DNA of 64,000 bases from DATFVA01 sp963747755 (GCA_963747755.1 CAVVGK010000014.1:620001-684000), one strand, 5' to 3'; shown: positions 44,023 through 53,821, numbered from the stretch's first letter. The notes: generated by a model not told the origin, from the sequence alone. Numbers and translations: made by a program.

Positions 44023-44454
44023 TTATTTATGCAGTTCCCTCATAAAAGACACGATATCGATAATCTGTTGTTCTGTCAGGGCGGGATTTCCTCCTTTGGG
44101 AGGCATCGCAACTCCTGTTGTATTCAAAGGATCACCTGGTTGTCTTCCCTGTTCGATAAAACTAACCAGATCTTTATCAGTTTTTTCCTCTATGAATGAA
44201 CTCGTGGTAAGATCTTTCCCCAGGTGAGGAAGTCCTTTTGCATCTGTACCATGACAAGCTGAGCAGGTTTGAGTAAATAGGGTTTTTCCTTCAGCAGGAT
44301 TCCCTTTCATCGCGGCAGGCACGTCTGATGAATTATCTATCGGATAGCTTTTTCCCTGTGATGAACTATTCTTCTGACTATCGCCGCACTCATATGCAAG
44401 AAATACAAATGACAGAAGAAGCACTGCGAAATACAGTTTTCTAATAATTTTCAT
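44023..44454 (-). CDS. Monoheme cytochrome c lipoprotein of the nos cluster
   Basis: 143 residues with a lipoprotein-like signal (LSFVFLAYECGD) and a class I cytochrome c domain: KTLFTQTCSACHGTDAKG carries the CxxCH heme site, VAMPPKGG supplies the axial Met, and QIIDIVSFMRELHK closes the fold. It is the last gene of the nos operon, its start overlapping the nosL stop by one base. It probably delivers electrons to NosZ, like the nosC cytochromes of clade II clusters. Confidence 0.85.
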   Translation of the reverse strand: MKIIRKLYFAVLLLSFVFLAYECGDSQKNSSSQGKSYPIDNSSDVPAAMKGNPAEGKTLFTQTCSACHGTDAKGLPHLGKDLTTSSFIEEKTDKDLVSFIEQGRQPGDPLNTTGVAMPPKGGNPALTEQQIIDIVSFMRELHK

Positions 44455-44918
44455 TACTTATGCTCCATTTTTAATTTATTATAGTTATTGGTTAATTCAT
44501 TAAAAGAAAGTATAACTGCTTCATTTTTGCCGGTAAGTTCGGAAGCCTCAGATTTAGAATTTGAAGCAATTATGCCGGATCCCATGGGTGTGATAATCTT
44601 ATCTGAATATATGAAGTATGCATCGCCCGTACTTAAGGGATCGCCGCCTGCATAGTCATAAACCCAGCTTTTCTTAACCTGACCTTTATTTCTCTGCATA
44701 AAACTCAGCATACACCCGATATCATCAAATCGTTTTTCTTCGCCATTTAACAATTTCATTGATGCGGAATATTTTGTTTCGTTAATAATCATAAAACAAT
44801 TATCGCACGGATCCTGTCCCTTTAGTATGACAGGGGGTTTGTCCTGTTCATTGCTGCCGCAGTCCATCAGTATGAAAAGGAATAGCAGGATCAGGCTGTG
44901 AGAGATTATTCTTTTCAT
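44454..44918 (-). CDS. nosL: NosL copper chaperone lipoprotein
   Basis: 154 residues: lipobox at Cys20 (LILMDCGSN) and the Cu(I)-binding motif CDNCFM (residues 38-43), followed by YSASMKLLNGEEKRFDDIGC and an ending resembling the NosL family fold. NosL supplies copper for assembly of the catalytic centre of NosZ. It overlaps nosY by 4 nt. Confidence 0.88.
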   Translation of the reverse strand: MKRIISHSLILLFLFILMDCGSNEQDKPPVILKGQDPCDNCFMIINETKYSASMKLLNGEEKRFDDIGCMLSFMQRNKGQVKKSWVYDYAGGDPLSTGDAYFIYSDKIITPMGSGIIASNSKSEASELTGKNEAVILSFNELTNNYNKLKMEHK

Positions 44919-45745
44919 ACCGCACCTCTGCTTTTAAATAACTTATGGGTAAAAAAGATGAGGCCTGTTGTTGAGGCTATCATTATGCCGATAAGTAAGT
45001 ACTGTAGTCCTGATCCGAAATTTCTTACCGCATAGACACCGACGGGTCCCAGTATTTCAAGGTTATCTCTTAACGAGAAGATCGCACTTATCTTAAATAC
45101 CTGGAGGGGATTTAAAAGTATGAGAATAAAAACCTTGTTAATATCAAGATTGACCAGAAATGAAGTACCCATTATTCCAAGATCACTGAATACCACAAGG
45201 ATCAGCCAGGTGAAAATGGACACTCCGAGAGCTGTATCGTATTTCTTAAAATACCCGGATATGAACATACCAATGGCAAGGTTCACGAGAGCCAGCAGGA
45301 ATGTGAGGAATAAGAAATAAACATATCCCATTATATCTGCCGAACCGCCTTTAAACGCTATCACAAATCCGCTTAATCCAAATCCCAGAACGAGTGAACC
45401 TAAAATGGATAAGGCTAACCCAAAAAATTTACCTATTAATAATTCAAAGTATGAAATCGGCTGGGAAAGCATATAAAGTAAAATTCCTCTTTCCCTCTCG
45501 TATGCTATACTCATAGCTCCCAGGGTTAATCCCATCAGAGGTACAAATAAAAGAATCATATTGAGCAGACTGGCGGTAGTTCTGCCGAACCCGGAAACTC
45601 CGTAAAGTTCCAATCCGGATAAACCAATAAGAGACAATGCAAGGGAAAGTGCTGTAAATATAATGGTATAAAGCAGAAACCACTTATTCCTGAATGAAGA
45701 CAATATTTCCTTTTGAAGGATTAGATTAATAATCTTAAAGTCCAT
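44915..45745 (-). CDS. nosY: NosY ABC transporter permease
   Basis: 276 residues with six membrane helices (for example WFLLYTIIFTALSLALSLIG, LLNMILLFVPLMGLTLGAMS, YVYFLFLTFLLALVNLAIGM, and a last helix LLIGIMIASTTGLIFF) and the cytoplasmic YERERGILLYMLSQPIS loop typical of ABC-2 permeases of the NosY type. With NosF and NosD it forms the maturation transporter needed for the Cu centre of NosZ. The gap to nosF is 17 nt. Confidence 0.88.
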   Translation of the reverse strand: MDFKIINLILQKEILSSFRNKWFLLYTIIFTALSLALSLIGLSGLELYGVSGFGRTTASLLNMILLFVPLMGLTLGAMSIAYERERGILLYMLSQPISYFELLIGKFFGLALSILGSLVLGFGLSGFVIAFKGGSADIMGYVYFLFLTFLLALVNLAIGMFISGYFKKYDTALGVSIFTWLILVVFSDLGIMGTSFLVNLDINKVFILILLNPLQVFKISAIFSLRDNLEILGPVGVYAVRNFGSGLQYLLIGIMIASTTGLIFFTHKLFKSRGAV

Positions 45746-45762
45746 ACTCTGTTTCGTCTCCG

Positions 45763-46626
45763 TTAAAATAATTCAATGTCATAATCAAAATTTTCTATCT
45801 GCATTCCCTGTTCCAGAAGTATCTTCAGGGGCACAATTTTATATTCGGGATCCACTTTAACAAGGATACCTTTTCCATTTCGGGAACTTGCGAACCCTTT
45901 CTCCAACAAAATATTTATTGCCTGATCATACACAGAGGAGTTAATGAATATTTTAAGCGTTCCGTTTTTGCCGAACCGTCTGTAAATCTCCATCGGAGGC
46001 GCATCCGCAATAAGATTGCCGTTGTCAAGTACAAGAACACGATCAGCAAATGATAAAACTTCTTCAATCCTGTGGGAAGAGAATAGAATAGTTTTACCCT
46101 CCTGTTTAAGTATTGTGAGTAGCTGCAGAAAATCGTCGCGTGATTTAAGATCAAGATTTGCTGTCGGTTCATCGAGCAGTAGGATGGGAGGGTTATTAAG
46201 CAAAGCAAGGGCAAGAGCAAGCTTCTGTTTCATTCCTCCCGAAAGCTCCCTTATAAGTTTTTTCTCAAATTTTCTGATGCTGAGGATTTTCTCCCATTTT
46301 CCTATCGAGGAAAAAGACGTTTTTTTAATCTGAGAATAAAAATTAATTGTTTCCTCTACCGACAGATTATCGTGCAGACTGATTTCCTGGGGAACAAATC
46401 CTATTAATTTTTTAATTTCTTTATCATTGGATTTTAGACTCTTCCCGTCAATCTGAATCTCTCCCTGGAAAGGAATGACGCCCAGCAGACACCTGATAAG
46501 GGTGGTTTTACCTGCGCCATTTGAACCCCAGAGTGATGCTGCTTCACCCTGCGGAATGCTGATATTCAGATTATTGATGGCTTTTGATTTACCGAAGTTC
46601 TTTGAAAGATCTTTTATTTCAATCAT
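45763..46626 (-). CDS. nosF: NosF ABC transporter ATPase
   Basis: 287 residues. Walker A WGSNGAGKTTLIRC (about residue 34), Q-loop GFVPQEISLHDN, signature LSGGMKQKLALALALL, Walker B ILLLDEPTANLD and the H-loop SSHRIEEV are all present. The C-terminal 70 residues are the small extra domain seen in NosF. The start overlaps the nosD end by 8 nt. Its function is the energy supply of the NosDFY maturation complex. Confidence 0.9.
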   Translation of the reverse strand: MIEIKDLSKNFGKSKAINNLNISIPQGEAASLWGSNGAGKTTLIRCLLGVIPFQGEIQIDGKSLKSNDKEIKKLIGFVPQEISLHDNLSVEETINFYSQIKKTSFSSIGKWEKILSIRKFEKKLIRELSGGMKQKLALALALLNNPPILLLDEPTANLDLKSRDDFLQLLTILKQEGKTILFSSHRIEEVLSFADRVLVLDNGNLIADAPPMEIYRRFGKNGTLKIFINSSVYDQAINILLEKGFASSRNGKGILVKVDPEYKIVPLKILLEQGMQIENFDYDIELF

Positions 46627-48028
46627 TTTTATGTATAGAGATTCTGTGTGTCAGTTTGTTAATCTTAAAAAACAGAAAGATTAGAAAAATCATCGAGGCT
46701 GAGAGCCCGGAGGAAAGTATTATAAATCCGCTTTCCTTTTTGACTTTGAGCGCAGGAATATTTACGGGCATTCCCGGTTTTGTCTCAGGTGATTTATCAA
46801 TTAATCTGTAACTGGGCTGTAAAATCGGGAAAGCCTGTGCTGCATAGTTTAAGGCATTTATTGCGGGACTGTAAAGAAATATCTGCATATTTGGATTTTC
46901 AGCGACAAGGTTCTCAACCAGTTCTGCGGACTTATAAGGGATCTCACCCTTTCCATCCATATTTTTGTCATATCCGCTGTAATCACTCCAGTAATTTCCC
47001 GACCAATAATCATTATCCGCATCCTGTGAACTGCTCAGCTGAGTTTGTGTATAATTTTCAATAAAACTATTGCCCCGGAAATAACTATTTAAAAGGGATG
47101 TTTGTTCCTCTAACCCCGCTTCATTATATGCTATAACATTCCCTGTATACCTGATATAAGTATCCACTTCCCGTGGAGAATTATCTACAAAAATTCCGAC
47201 ACGATTATCCGCAATAACATTCCTGTTAAGCTCCACATTATCCAGGTCCTTAAAACCAACTCCGAACCCGCTTGGGCCCCTGTTGTTTGCTACCAGGTTG
47301 TTTTCTATAATAAGTTCCCTGCTGTACATTATATACATACCGACAGAATTATCTTTCAATGTGTTTTTTATAATCTTGCAGTTTTTATTATACATAAAAT
47401 GGAGTCCGTACCTCGCCCCCGACATATTATTTCCTGAGATAACGGCATCGTGAGAAAACCACAGAATAACATCCCTTCCGTAGGTGAAAGTATTATTCTC
47501 CAGAGTCAGATTTTTTATATACCAGCCGCGGAATAAATCCCCCCTCCTTGGTATATCAAGCTTATTTTTGCCTTCTACAATATTATTTCTGACAACAGCT
47601 TCATCTGCTTTACGAAGGTAGATACCAAATAATACCCCTTTCAGATGATTATTCTGAATTCTTACATTTGATGAAGTTACAAGTATACCTGCGTCTTCCT
47701 TATCTAATAAAATTCCGCTGTTCTGAATAGTAAAACCGGTAATTACGACATTCGGTGCTTCAACAGTAACTATGGTTCCTTTATTTTTCCCGTCAAATAC
47801 AGGATCATTTTCTCCTATTAATACAACTGATTTGTTGAGATTAAAATTGCCTGGGTATAATCCTCCGTGTACAATTATGGTATCACCATCCGCTGCTGAT
47901 GCCAAGGCATCTCCGGGATTAGAAAATTGACGGCCGGGTCCAGCTTCCAGCACTTTAGAGAAATAAGAAGATGTGCATGAAAGAAGAAAAACAACCGTCA
48001 ATATTATTTTTAGAAAATCTATTTGCAT
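46619..48028 (-). CDS. nosD: NosD periplasmic maturation protein
   Basis: 469 residues: signal peptide, then a right-handed beta helix of CASH/NosD repeats (SNVRIQNNHLKGVLFGIYLR, EAVVRNNIVEG, NKNCKIIKNTLKDNSVGMYI, ELIIENNLVANNRGP, NVELNRNVIADNRVGIFVD, NYWSGNYWSDYSG) and a C-terminal membrane helix (FIILSSGLSASMIFLIFLFF) that is not universal in the family. NosD delivers copper or sulfur equivalents for NosZ assembly with NosFY. The gap to nosB is 18 nt. Confidence 0.9.
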   Translation of the reverse strand: MQIDFLKIILTVVFLLSCTSSYFSKVLEAGPGRQFSNPGDALASAADGDTIIVHGGLYPGNFNLNKSVVLIGENDPVFDGKNKGTIVTVEAPNVVITGFTIQNSGILLDKEDAGILVTSSNVRIQNNHLKGVLFGIYLRKADEAVVRNNIVEGKNKLDIPRRGDLFRGWYIKNLTLENNTFTYGRDVILWFSHDAVISGNNMSGARYGLHFMYNKNCKIIKNTLKDNSVGMYIMYSRELIIENNLVANNRGPSGFGVGFKDLDNVELNRNVIADNRVGIFVDNSPREVDTYIRYTGNVIAYNEAGLEEQTSLLNSYFRGNSFIENYTQTQLSSSQDADNDYWSGNYWSDYSGYDKNMDGKGEIPYKSAELVENLVAENPNMQIFLYSPAINALNYAAQAFPILQPSYRLIDKSPETKPGMPVNIPALKVKKESGFIILSSGLSASMIFLIFLFFKINKLTHRISIHKND

Positions 48029-48046
48029 TTGCTTAAAACTTTTCCA

Positions 48047-48709
48047 TTAAACCGTAACCGTATGGACTTCCATTTCAAACAGGGGCTTATATGCCTTTCT
48101 GTGATAAACCAATCCAACTACTATCAATACTGATGAAATGATTGAAAGTATTAATCCGATTTCCCAGGTTGCAACGGTTTTAAATTGTCCGACCAATCCC
48201 TCTCCCAGCAGCGGAGGAACGAAGGGTTTAACAGCACTGCTCAGCGGAGCATGGGGATTTAAATTCATTCCAAAGTTGTGCATCCAGAAATACATATCAC
48301 CTAGAAATATAAACGGATAGCATATTGCGGGAATTGCAAAGAATAAAACAAACGGGCTGTGTGTATAGATGCCTGCGACTATCAGCAGTATCAGCGAGGA
48401 AATCAAAACGAGACTCGTACTTCTCTCTAACTGTGCAGCTTCTTTTAGGGGTCTCATCCCTATATAATGATTCAATTCATCTATCTCATCTACATCACCG
48501 CTTACATGGTTTACATAAGCTTCCATTTTTAATCCATCAGGATACTGCGGAGCCAGAAGTGTCAGCTTCCAATAGGGGAGAAACATGGACGTCAACAGCA
48601 GCAGTGCCGCAAATCCCAGCAGCAAAGAAGGAATTATAAACCTTTTCCTTTCCAGGTGCAGCAGTTCTCCCGGTATCCTGGGACCAAAAATTAATTTCCA
48701 ATCTTTCAT
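48047..48709 (-). CDS. nosB: NosB-type membrane protein of clade II nos clusters
   Basis: 220 residues with four or five membrane helices (PSLLLGFAALLLLTSMFLPY, SLVLISSLILLIVAGIYTH, FVLFFAIPAICYPFIFLGDM, EIGLILSIISSVLIVVGLVY) and conserved-looking periplasmic pieces (YWKLTLLAPQYPDGLKMEAY, WMHNFGMNLNPHAPLSSAV). Its place directly after nosZ and before nosD is that of nosB, which is specific to clade II (Sec) systems. Its role in electron transfer or biogenesis is not settled. The gap to nosZ is 49 nt. Confidence 0.82.
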   Translation of the reverse strand: MKDWKLIFGPRIPGELLHLERKRFIIPSLLLGFAALLLLTSMFLPYWKLTLLAPQYPDGLKMEAYVNHVSGDVDEIDELNHYIGMRPLKEAAQLERSTSLVLISSLILLIVAGIYTHSPFVLFFAIPAICYPFIFLGDMYFWMHNFGMNLNPHAPLSSAVKPFVPPLLGEGLVGQFKTVATWEIGLILSIISSVLIVVGLVYHRKAYKPLFEMEVHTVTV

Positions 48710-48758
48710 TCAAACACCTTTAATTAAATTGTATCATCGATATCTTACCTTAGTCTGA

Positions 48759-50753
48759 TTATGGTTTAACCATGAAGTATCCGGCCATTTCCAGATGCAG
48801 AGCCGAACAGAATTCCGTGCAGTAATATGGAAAAACTCCTTCCTTCTTGGCTGTAAATTCAATTGTCTGGGTTTCTCCCGGTTCAAGACTCAGGTTTACA
48901 TTGTAATACGGTAATGCGAAACCATGCGTTGCATCTTTTGCTCTTTCGATATTTGTGAGGTGCCAGATGACTTTGTTTCCTTTACTTACTTCAATATGTT
49001 CAGGGGTATAATGACTCCTAACTGCTGTCATCCAGACTTCAACAATATTTCCATGCTTTTCTATTTTTTCTTTACCGACTGTCGTCCCGTATTTTGATTT
49101 TGTTTGTGTTGATGGATCCCATCCGATTTCCGGGTAAGTCTCCCAATCTTTCAATATCGAAGCTTTAATTATCTGGGCATAATGAGGTTCACCAACGCCG
49201 ATAGGCATATCGTAAAGAAGCTGCATCTTTTTATCCGGATTACTTATATCGATTAGCTGAAAGTTCTGCGGCAGCAGAGGACCCACATTAGTGTACCTGT
49301 CTATAGACCATTTATCAAGAGAAACCAGATATTTACCGTCAGGGTGTTCTGTATCTCCCCCTGGTATTGAGACATGTCCAACATTATAATTGATTGGAAT
49401 TTTATCCACTAATGTCCAGGCTTTACGCCCGTTTTTATCTGTCCATTTTCCACCCAGGGCCCACCTTGCAACTGCGCTTTCAAGAAATAAACTCGTATAC
49501 GCAAATCCATTCTGATCATACTGTGTGTGCAATGGTCCCAAACCTACCTCAACCTGTGCCTCCAGAACGTCATCATAGTTAACTATATTGACACCGAAAG
49601 AATCTTTTCCCTCAAATTTATTATTCTCTATCGCGTCTTTAATTTTGGTGAAATTGAAAACCGTAACATGAGGATCCAACTTTCCCGAGATGACGATATA
49701 GTTTCCGTCAGGGGTAACGGAAACGCCATGCGGACTTTTTGGTTCAGGTATAAAAGTCAGAACATTTTGTTTGGCTGCTACATCCAAAGGAACGACAGCA
49801 AAGTTATTTACTTTCTTATATTTACCATCTTTATAGAGCTTAATTGCTGCTTTAAGGTTTATGACATGAAGATAATCCATATCTCTTTGTGAAGCTCCAG
49901 CCTCAAAAGGTGGGTTCCCTTGCATATCACCGCCAACGGCCATTTCAGTATTAAAGGAATTCTGAAAAACCCAGCCTTCGCTGACTAGTTTCCCGGCATC
50001 CGTTAAATCCTGCCAGTACGGCGGCAGCTCCAGAGCAAAAGAATTTTGTTTGTCTATTCTGCCTGACTGCCTGTCGAATTTCCAGAAAGTGATCATACCA
50101 TGATATTTGGTTTTGTATTCGGATATCGGTTCATACTCTCCAGCCCACGGCATCGCATACTGGCCGCCTTCAATAACATATTCTGTATTTGTTGTGACAA
50201 AGGTTCCTCCGTGATCACTATATGCAAGGGGATTCTTAACTATCTGCTTTGTCTCAAAATCCCTGAGGTCAATTACGGCAATTCGAGCATTTGCTTTATC
50301 ATTTATAAATAGATACTGTCCATCATAATCTCCATTGGTTTCGGAGAGTGCAGGATGATGTGTATCTCCCCATGTAAGAGTATCACCTTCAGGATCGCCT
50401 TCGTGTAAAATATCTTTTGTATCTTTTGAAAATCCCCATCCCTGCCAGGGTTCGGGAGTAAAAACACCTATTGATTTCAACAGCCTCATTGAGGGAAGTC
50501 CGATTACAAAAACCTGCCCCGAATGCCCTCCTGAAGCGAACATCATGTAATCATCTTTCTTCCCGCTGGGGGTATATGTTTTAGCTGCAGCAAGGAGATC
50601 AGCAGGGGTCAGTCCTCTCTCTTTCGCAACTTCTTCCAGATTACCGGGGATATGAGTATCATCTTGCTCTTCCTTTCCGCAGGAAAGTAAGATTAAAGCC
50701 ATCCCAATGAGAAATGTGCCTAAAATAAGTTTGTATGTATCTCTTAATTTCAT
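48759..50753 (-). CDS. nosZ: Nitrous oxide reductase, clade II (Sec/lipoprotein type)
   Basis: About 664 residues, starting at the ATG 50753 with CTGGAGG upstream. NosZ reduces N2O to N2 in the periplasm. The signal ends in a lipobox (MALILLSCGKEE), not a Tat motif, which places it in clade II. The beta-propeller carries the CuZ histidines (GDTHHPALSE, KSPHGVSVTPDG, GLGPLHTQYD, NVGHVSIPGG, GVGEPHYAQII). The C-terminal cupredoxin has the CuA ligands (DATHGFALPYY, then PYYCTEFCSALHLEMAGYF). All key ligands appear intact, so an active enzyme is expected. It is first in the operon; palindromes lie upstream at 50816-50864. Confidence 0.95.
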   Translation of the reverse strand: MKLRDTYKLILGTFLIGMALILLSCGKEEQDDTHIPGNLEEVAKERGLTPADLLAAAKTYTPSGKKDDYMMFASGGHSGQVFVIGLPSMRLLKSIGVFTPEPWQGWGFSKDTKDILHEGDPEGDTLTWGDTHHPALSETNGDYDGQYLFINDKANARIAVIDLRDFETKQIVKNPLAYSDHGGTFVTTNTEYVIEGGQYAMPWAGEYEPISEYKTKYHGMITFWKFDRQSGRIDKQNSFALELPPYWQDLTDAGKLVSEGWVFQNSFNTEMAVGGDMQGNPPFEAGASQRDMDYLHVINLKAAIKLYKDGKYKKVNNFAVVPLDVAAKQNVLTFIPEPKSPHGVSVTPDGNYIVISGKLDPHVTVFNFTKIKDAIENNKFEGKDSFGVNIVNYDDVLEAQVEVGLGPLHTQYDQNGFAYTSLFLESAVARWALGGKWTDKNGRKAWTLVDKIPINYNVGHVSIPGGDTEHPDGKYLVSLDKWSIDRYTNVGPLLPQNFQLIDISNPDKKMQLLYDMPIGVGEPHYAQIIKASILKDWETYPEIGWDPSTQTKSKYGTTVGKEKIEKHGNIVEVWMTAVRSHYTPEHIEVSKGNKVIWHLTNIERAKDATHGFALPYYNVNLSLEPGETQTIEFTAKKEGVFPYYCTEFCSALHLEMAGYFMVKP

Positions 50754-50815
50754 CGATCCTCCAGTATCCATTGATTATAATAGGACTATTTTATCCGAAT
50801 ATAGATTATAAAAAT

Positions 50816-50864
50816 GAGTATTCTAATAGGCCTGAATACTCTAATCAGATTTATTTGTCTGATT
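50816..50864. promoter_or_regulatory. Two palindromes upstream of nosZ
   Basis: GAGTATTC-(10 nt)-GAATACTC at 50816-50841 is followed directly by AATCAGA-(8 nt)-TCTGATT at 50843-50864. The first is perfect and lies about 65-90 bp upstream of the nosZ start, a good place for a regulator; the second could be a terminator stem of the upstream esterase gene. Confidence 0.5.
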
Positions 50865-51021
50865 AAACTTAAGGACTAATTTTGTTTTTGTCAAGATAAT
50901 TCTCCACATAAAATATTTTCATGCGTCTGACTATAACATTTTCGGAAGGAATAAGGTCTGCTATTCAACATTGAATAAACTTAGACGGTATCAATTTCAG
51001 CTGCTCGTAGATGATAACAAA

Positions 51022-52476
51022 TTACCTCAGCAGAACCATCTTCTTTGCGGCTTGAAATTCTCCTGCCTTAATCCGGTAAAAGTATACGCCGCTCGGAAGA
51101 TTGGAAGCTCTGAAATCCAGTTCGTAACTGCCGGCCGGTTTGTATTCGTTAACCAGTACGGCGGCTTCCTGCCCCAGTGCGTCGTATAGCTTTAGTGTTG
51201 TAAGGGTGCCTTCAGACTGCTGCCACCTGATCTTTGTTGTCGGGTTGAATGGATTCGGGTAGTTCTGATAGAGTACAAAATTGCCGGGCACCGTTTCATT
51301 GTATGCTAAAGCAGCTGAATTAGACGGATAGAAATACTCCAGTATTCTGTCAATGTTTGCTCTCCATAATCCCCAACTATGCCCTTCCGGTCTCTCAAGC
51401 CAGTCAAGTTCATAACCCGCTGATATAAGATAGTCTCTGAAGGGACGCAGATTAGTGTACAGACTTTCATATGTTCCCCAGACTGAACACCATTTAATGT
51501 CTTCTACAGTACCATTAACAATGAGATTATATGCCTCATAGTTATTAGGCCAGAACGCTGCCGAGTGTAGTCCGCATAAGCCGAATACCTCCGGATGATT
51601 GTAGCTAATCAGCGCGGAAATATTCCCTCCGAATGAATCGCCAAGTACCAGTCTTTCCTTCCTGTCCGTTCTTGTTTTGTAATTTGCATCTATAAAAGGT
51701 ACAAGCTCGGTGACAAAAAATTGTGTGTACTGATTTCTTAAACTACCCGCGTATTCTTCGTTCCTGTTATTCGGCTTAACGAATACACATACTACGGGCT
51801 GAATTTTCGCGCTGTCCAGTAAATTGTTTATAACGTTTACAGCTTTACCCAAACTTATATACTCTGAACCGTCCTGAAAATATACAGACGGGTAAGTTGT
51901 GGATGAGAGAGAATCATAACCGGGGGGGAGGTATATGTACAGGTCATAATTTGTACCGACAATCGCACTGTTAATTACTTTGGAAAGTACTGTCCCCTGC
52001 GGAATATTCGGATTAGGGACAATCTCCCATGGCTGAACGTACAGAGGCATCGCGAGCTCAGAATTTGGTCCATAACCTCCCTGACATGTGTTAGGATTTT
52101 CCGGATCAAGTATCCACGTACCTCCGTTAAGTATGAATTTATAGTCGAGACGGGCATCCATTTCGAAATTAACCGACCTGTACCAGAAATCAGTCTGAGT
52201 AAGCCTGGTCATTGCCCATATATTGGGATCCCAGTCGTTAAAATCTCCGGGTACAGATACTGAACTGACATTACCGAGGTAAATAAAATTTGCCGTCGAA
52301 TCTTCAATAAAAGGGATGCCGACGGTTCGCGCGTATGTCATAAAGCTGTCGACAGCAGCCTGCTTTGCAGCGGGGTCGCCGAGTGAGTTAACGTGATTAA
52401 GAAAATTCTGGAACTGGCTCTGAGCGGAAATTAGTGAAGGCATCAATATTATAAAAAGAATATAAAGCTTTTTCAT
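51022..52476 (-). CDS. Secreted esterase-family hydrolase with T9SS sorting tail
   Basis: 484 residues: signal peptide (LFIILMPSLISAQ), an early-set/CBM48-like beta domain (VSVPGDFNDWDPNIWAMTRL, LDYKFILNGGTWILD), an alpha/beta hydrolase of the enterochelin esterase (Fes/esterase D) type (YDLYIYLPPGYDSLSSTTYP, nucleophile Ser in LVLGDSFGGNISAL, His in RPEGHSWGLWR) and a type IX sorting domain (QNYPNPFNPTTKIRW to KKMVLLR). It is expected on the cell surface or outside. The substrate, carbohydrate ester or other, is unknown. Confidence 0.88.
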   Translation of the reverse strand: MKKLYILFIILMPSLISAQSQFQNFLNHVNSLGDPAAKQAAVDSFMTYARTVGIPFIEDSTANFIYLGNVSSVSVPGDFNDWDPNIWAMTRLTQTDFWYRSVNFEMDARLDYKFILNGGTWILDPENPNTCQGGYGPNSELAMPLYVQPWEIVPNPNIPQGTVLSKVINSAIVGTNYDLYIYLPPGYDSLSSTTYPSVYFQDGSEYISLGKAVNVINNLLDSAKIQPVVCVFVKPNNRNEEYAGSLRNQYTQFFVTELVPFIDANYKTRTDRKERLVLGDSFGGNISALISYNHPEVFGLCGLHSAAFWPNNYEAYNLIVNGTVEDIKWCSVWGTYESLYTNLRPFRDYLISAGYELDWLERPEGHSWGLWRANIDRILEYFYPSNSAALAYNETVPGNFVLYQNYPNPFNPTTKIRWQQSEGTLTTLKLYDALGQEAAVLVNEYKPAGSYELDFRASNLPSGVYFYRIKAGEFQAAKKMVLLR

Positions 52477-52581
52477 ATTCAGTACCTCCCTGCTTACTTT
52501 AAAATAATAAATTAAATTTGCGATTTATTATTGATATAAGCAATAAAGCTGAAAAAAAGCGGAAGGGGTATTTAGCCGCTT

Positions 52582-53133
52582 TCAAACTGGAAGAGATTTT
52601 ATATCATTGGCTACACGCGAAAGATCATTGTCAAGCTGGTGGCCGCCTTTTTCTATCTCACAGAATTCTCCTGAGTGAAGTAACTCCCGGTAGAGTGAAA
52701 AATTACTATAAGGGATTTCTTCATCGTCAAGGCAATGATAGAGGTATATGGGAGTGTTATCGGGAAGCATGTCAGCAAAATCATCTTTCAACTTGAGTCC
52801 CTGCACCCAGTCCTCATCTCCGTGCCAGAAAGGTGTTGAGATGAGAAATATGCCTTTTATACGTTTCCCGATCTCATTTTCAGTAAGGTATTTAAGCAGC
52901 ATCGAGGCGCCCAGTGAGTGCCCAACAAGAATAATGTCACCTTCTACGGAGTTTACACCATCACCGATCTGCTGCAGCCATCCAAAATCGGGCTGCTCCT
53001 TATCCGCCTGCATTTCGGGGTAATATACTTTGTAGTCGTCCCCCAGTTCGCTTTCCAGTGAAGCCGCTAATTTTGAATCAGTTCCGTAACCGTTCTCACC
53101 GCCGCCGTGTATAAATAAGACTGCTTGTTTCAA
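52582..53133 (-). CDS. RBBP9/YdeN-type alpha/beta hydrolase
   Basis: 183 residues. The N-terminal strand and oxyanion loop read AVLFIHGGGENGYGTDSKLA, the nucleophile elbow IILVGHSLGASMLLKYL, the acid is in YHCLDDEEIPYS and the His in EKGGHQLDND, giving a complete Ser-Asp-His triad. The length and layout match the RBBP9/YdeN serine hydrolases. It stands alone. Confidence 0.85.
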   Translation of the reverse strand: MKQAVLFIHGGGENGYGTDSKLAASLESELGDDYKVYYPEMQADKEQPDFGWLQQIGDGVNSVEGDIILVGHSLGASMLLKYLTENEIGKRIKGIFLISTPFWHGDEDWVQGLKLKDDFADMLPDNTPIYLYHCLDDEEIPYSNFSLYRELLHSGEFCEIEKGGHQLDNDLSRVANDIKSLPV

Positions 53134-53277
53134 TTTTATTTCCTGTTCTCGTTTTTATTCAAATAGAGTTTTTTAATTATACAAATCCGGAAATTTGATT
53201 TACGGATAAATATCAGGTTTTTCTTTTTAATCCGGTATGTTCGGGTTAACAACAAGGGCAGGAGGGTATCTTCCAGG

Positions 53278-53781
53278 TCATCTAGCCTGGATAACTTTCT
53301 CTTTATTGTATTTATCGTACATTATAGAGATCGGCAGCCCGATCAAGAATATAATAAAACTGATGCCAATTATTTTTTGTACAGGCCCTGGGTGAAGTGC
53401 AGGTGTGTTGGAGAGCGGAACAACAACTAAATTCATTATTAACCAGATAAAAATTCCATATAGTAAGCCTGCGGTATATTTGTATCTAGCAGTAAAGTTG
53501 ATTTTGGAGATAAAATAGAAGTAGATAGCTGTCCAGGCTAATGCAATAAAATAATGCAGAACCAAACCCAGCAATGCTGTTAATATGCCTCCTTCGAATG
53601 AAGGATCCCCCAACAAACCGCTTGCAATAAACTGCAGTACAATTACAGGACTCACGTCAGCCCGTATGTAGGAGTTAAGAAAAGCTGCTGATATGTCCAG
53701 CGTGCCGACCAGGAGTGCCGTTACTAAAATAATCTTAACCGAATTTTGCTTTCTGAAAAGTATGCTGCTCTGTATGGTCAT
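53278..53781 (-). CDS. Integral membrane protein
   Basis: 167 residues with four or five membrane helices (IILVTALLVGTLDISAAFL, GILTALLGLVLHYFIALAWT, GLLYGIFIWLIMNLVVVPLS, IIGISFIIFLIGLPISIMY). The pattern, with an early Asp in the first helix, resembles YagU/DUF1440-like proteins; this is only a guess. It is followed on the same strand by no near gene; the 53822 gene lies 40 nt upstream and may be cotranscribed. Confidence 0.6.
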   Translation of the reverse strand: MTIQSSILFRKQNSVKIILVTALLVGTLDISAAFLNSYIRADVSPVIVLQFIASGLLGDPSFEGGILTALLGLVLHYFIALAWTAIYFYFISKINFTARYKYTAGLLYGIFIWLIMNLVVVPLSNTPALHPGPVQKIIGISFIIFLIGLPISIMYDKYNKEKVIQAR

Positions 53782-53821
53782 TATTTTACCCTAAGCTTAA
53801 CGGACATATAAATAACTGAGT

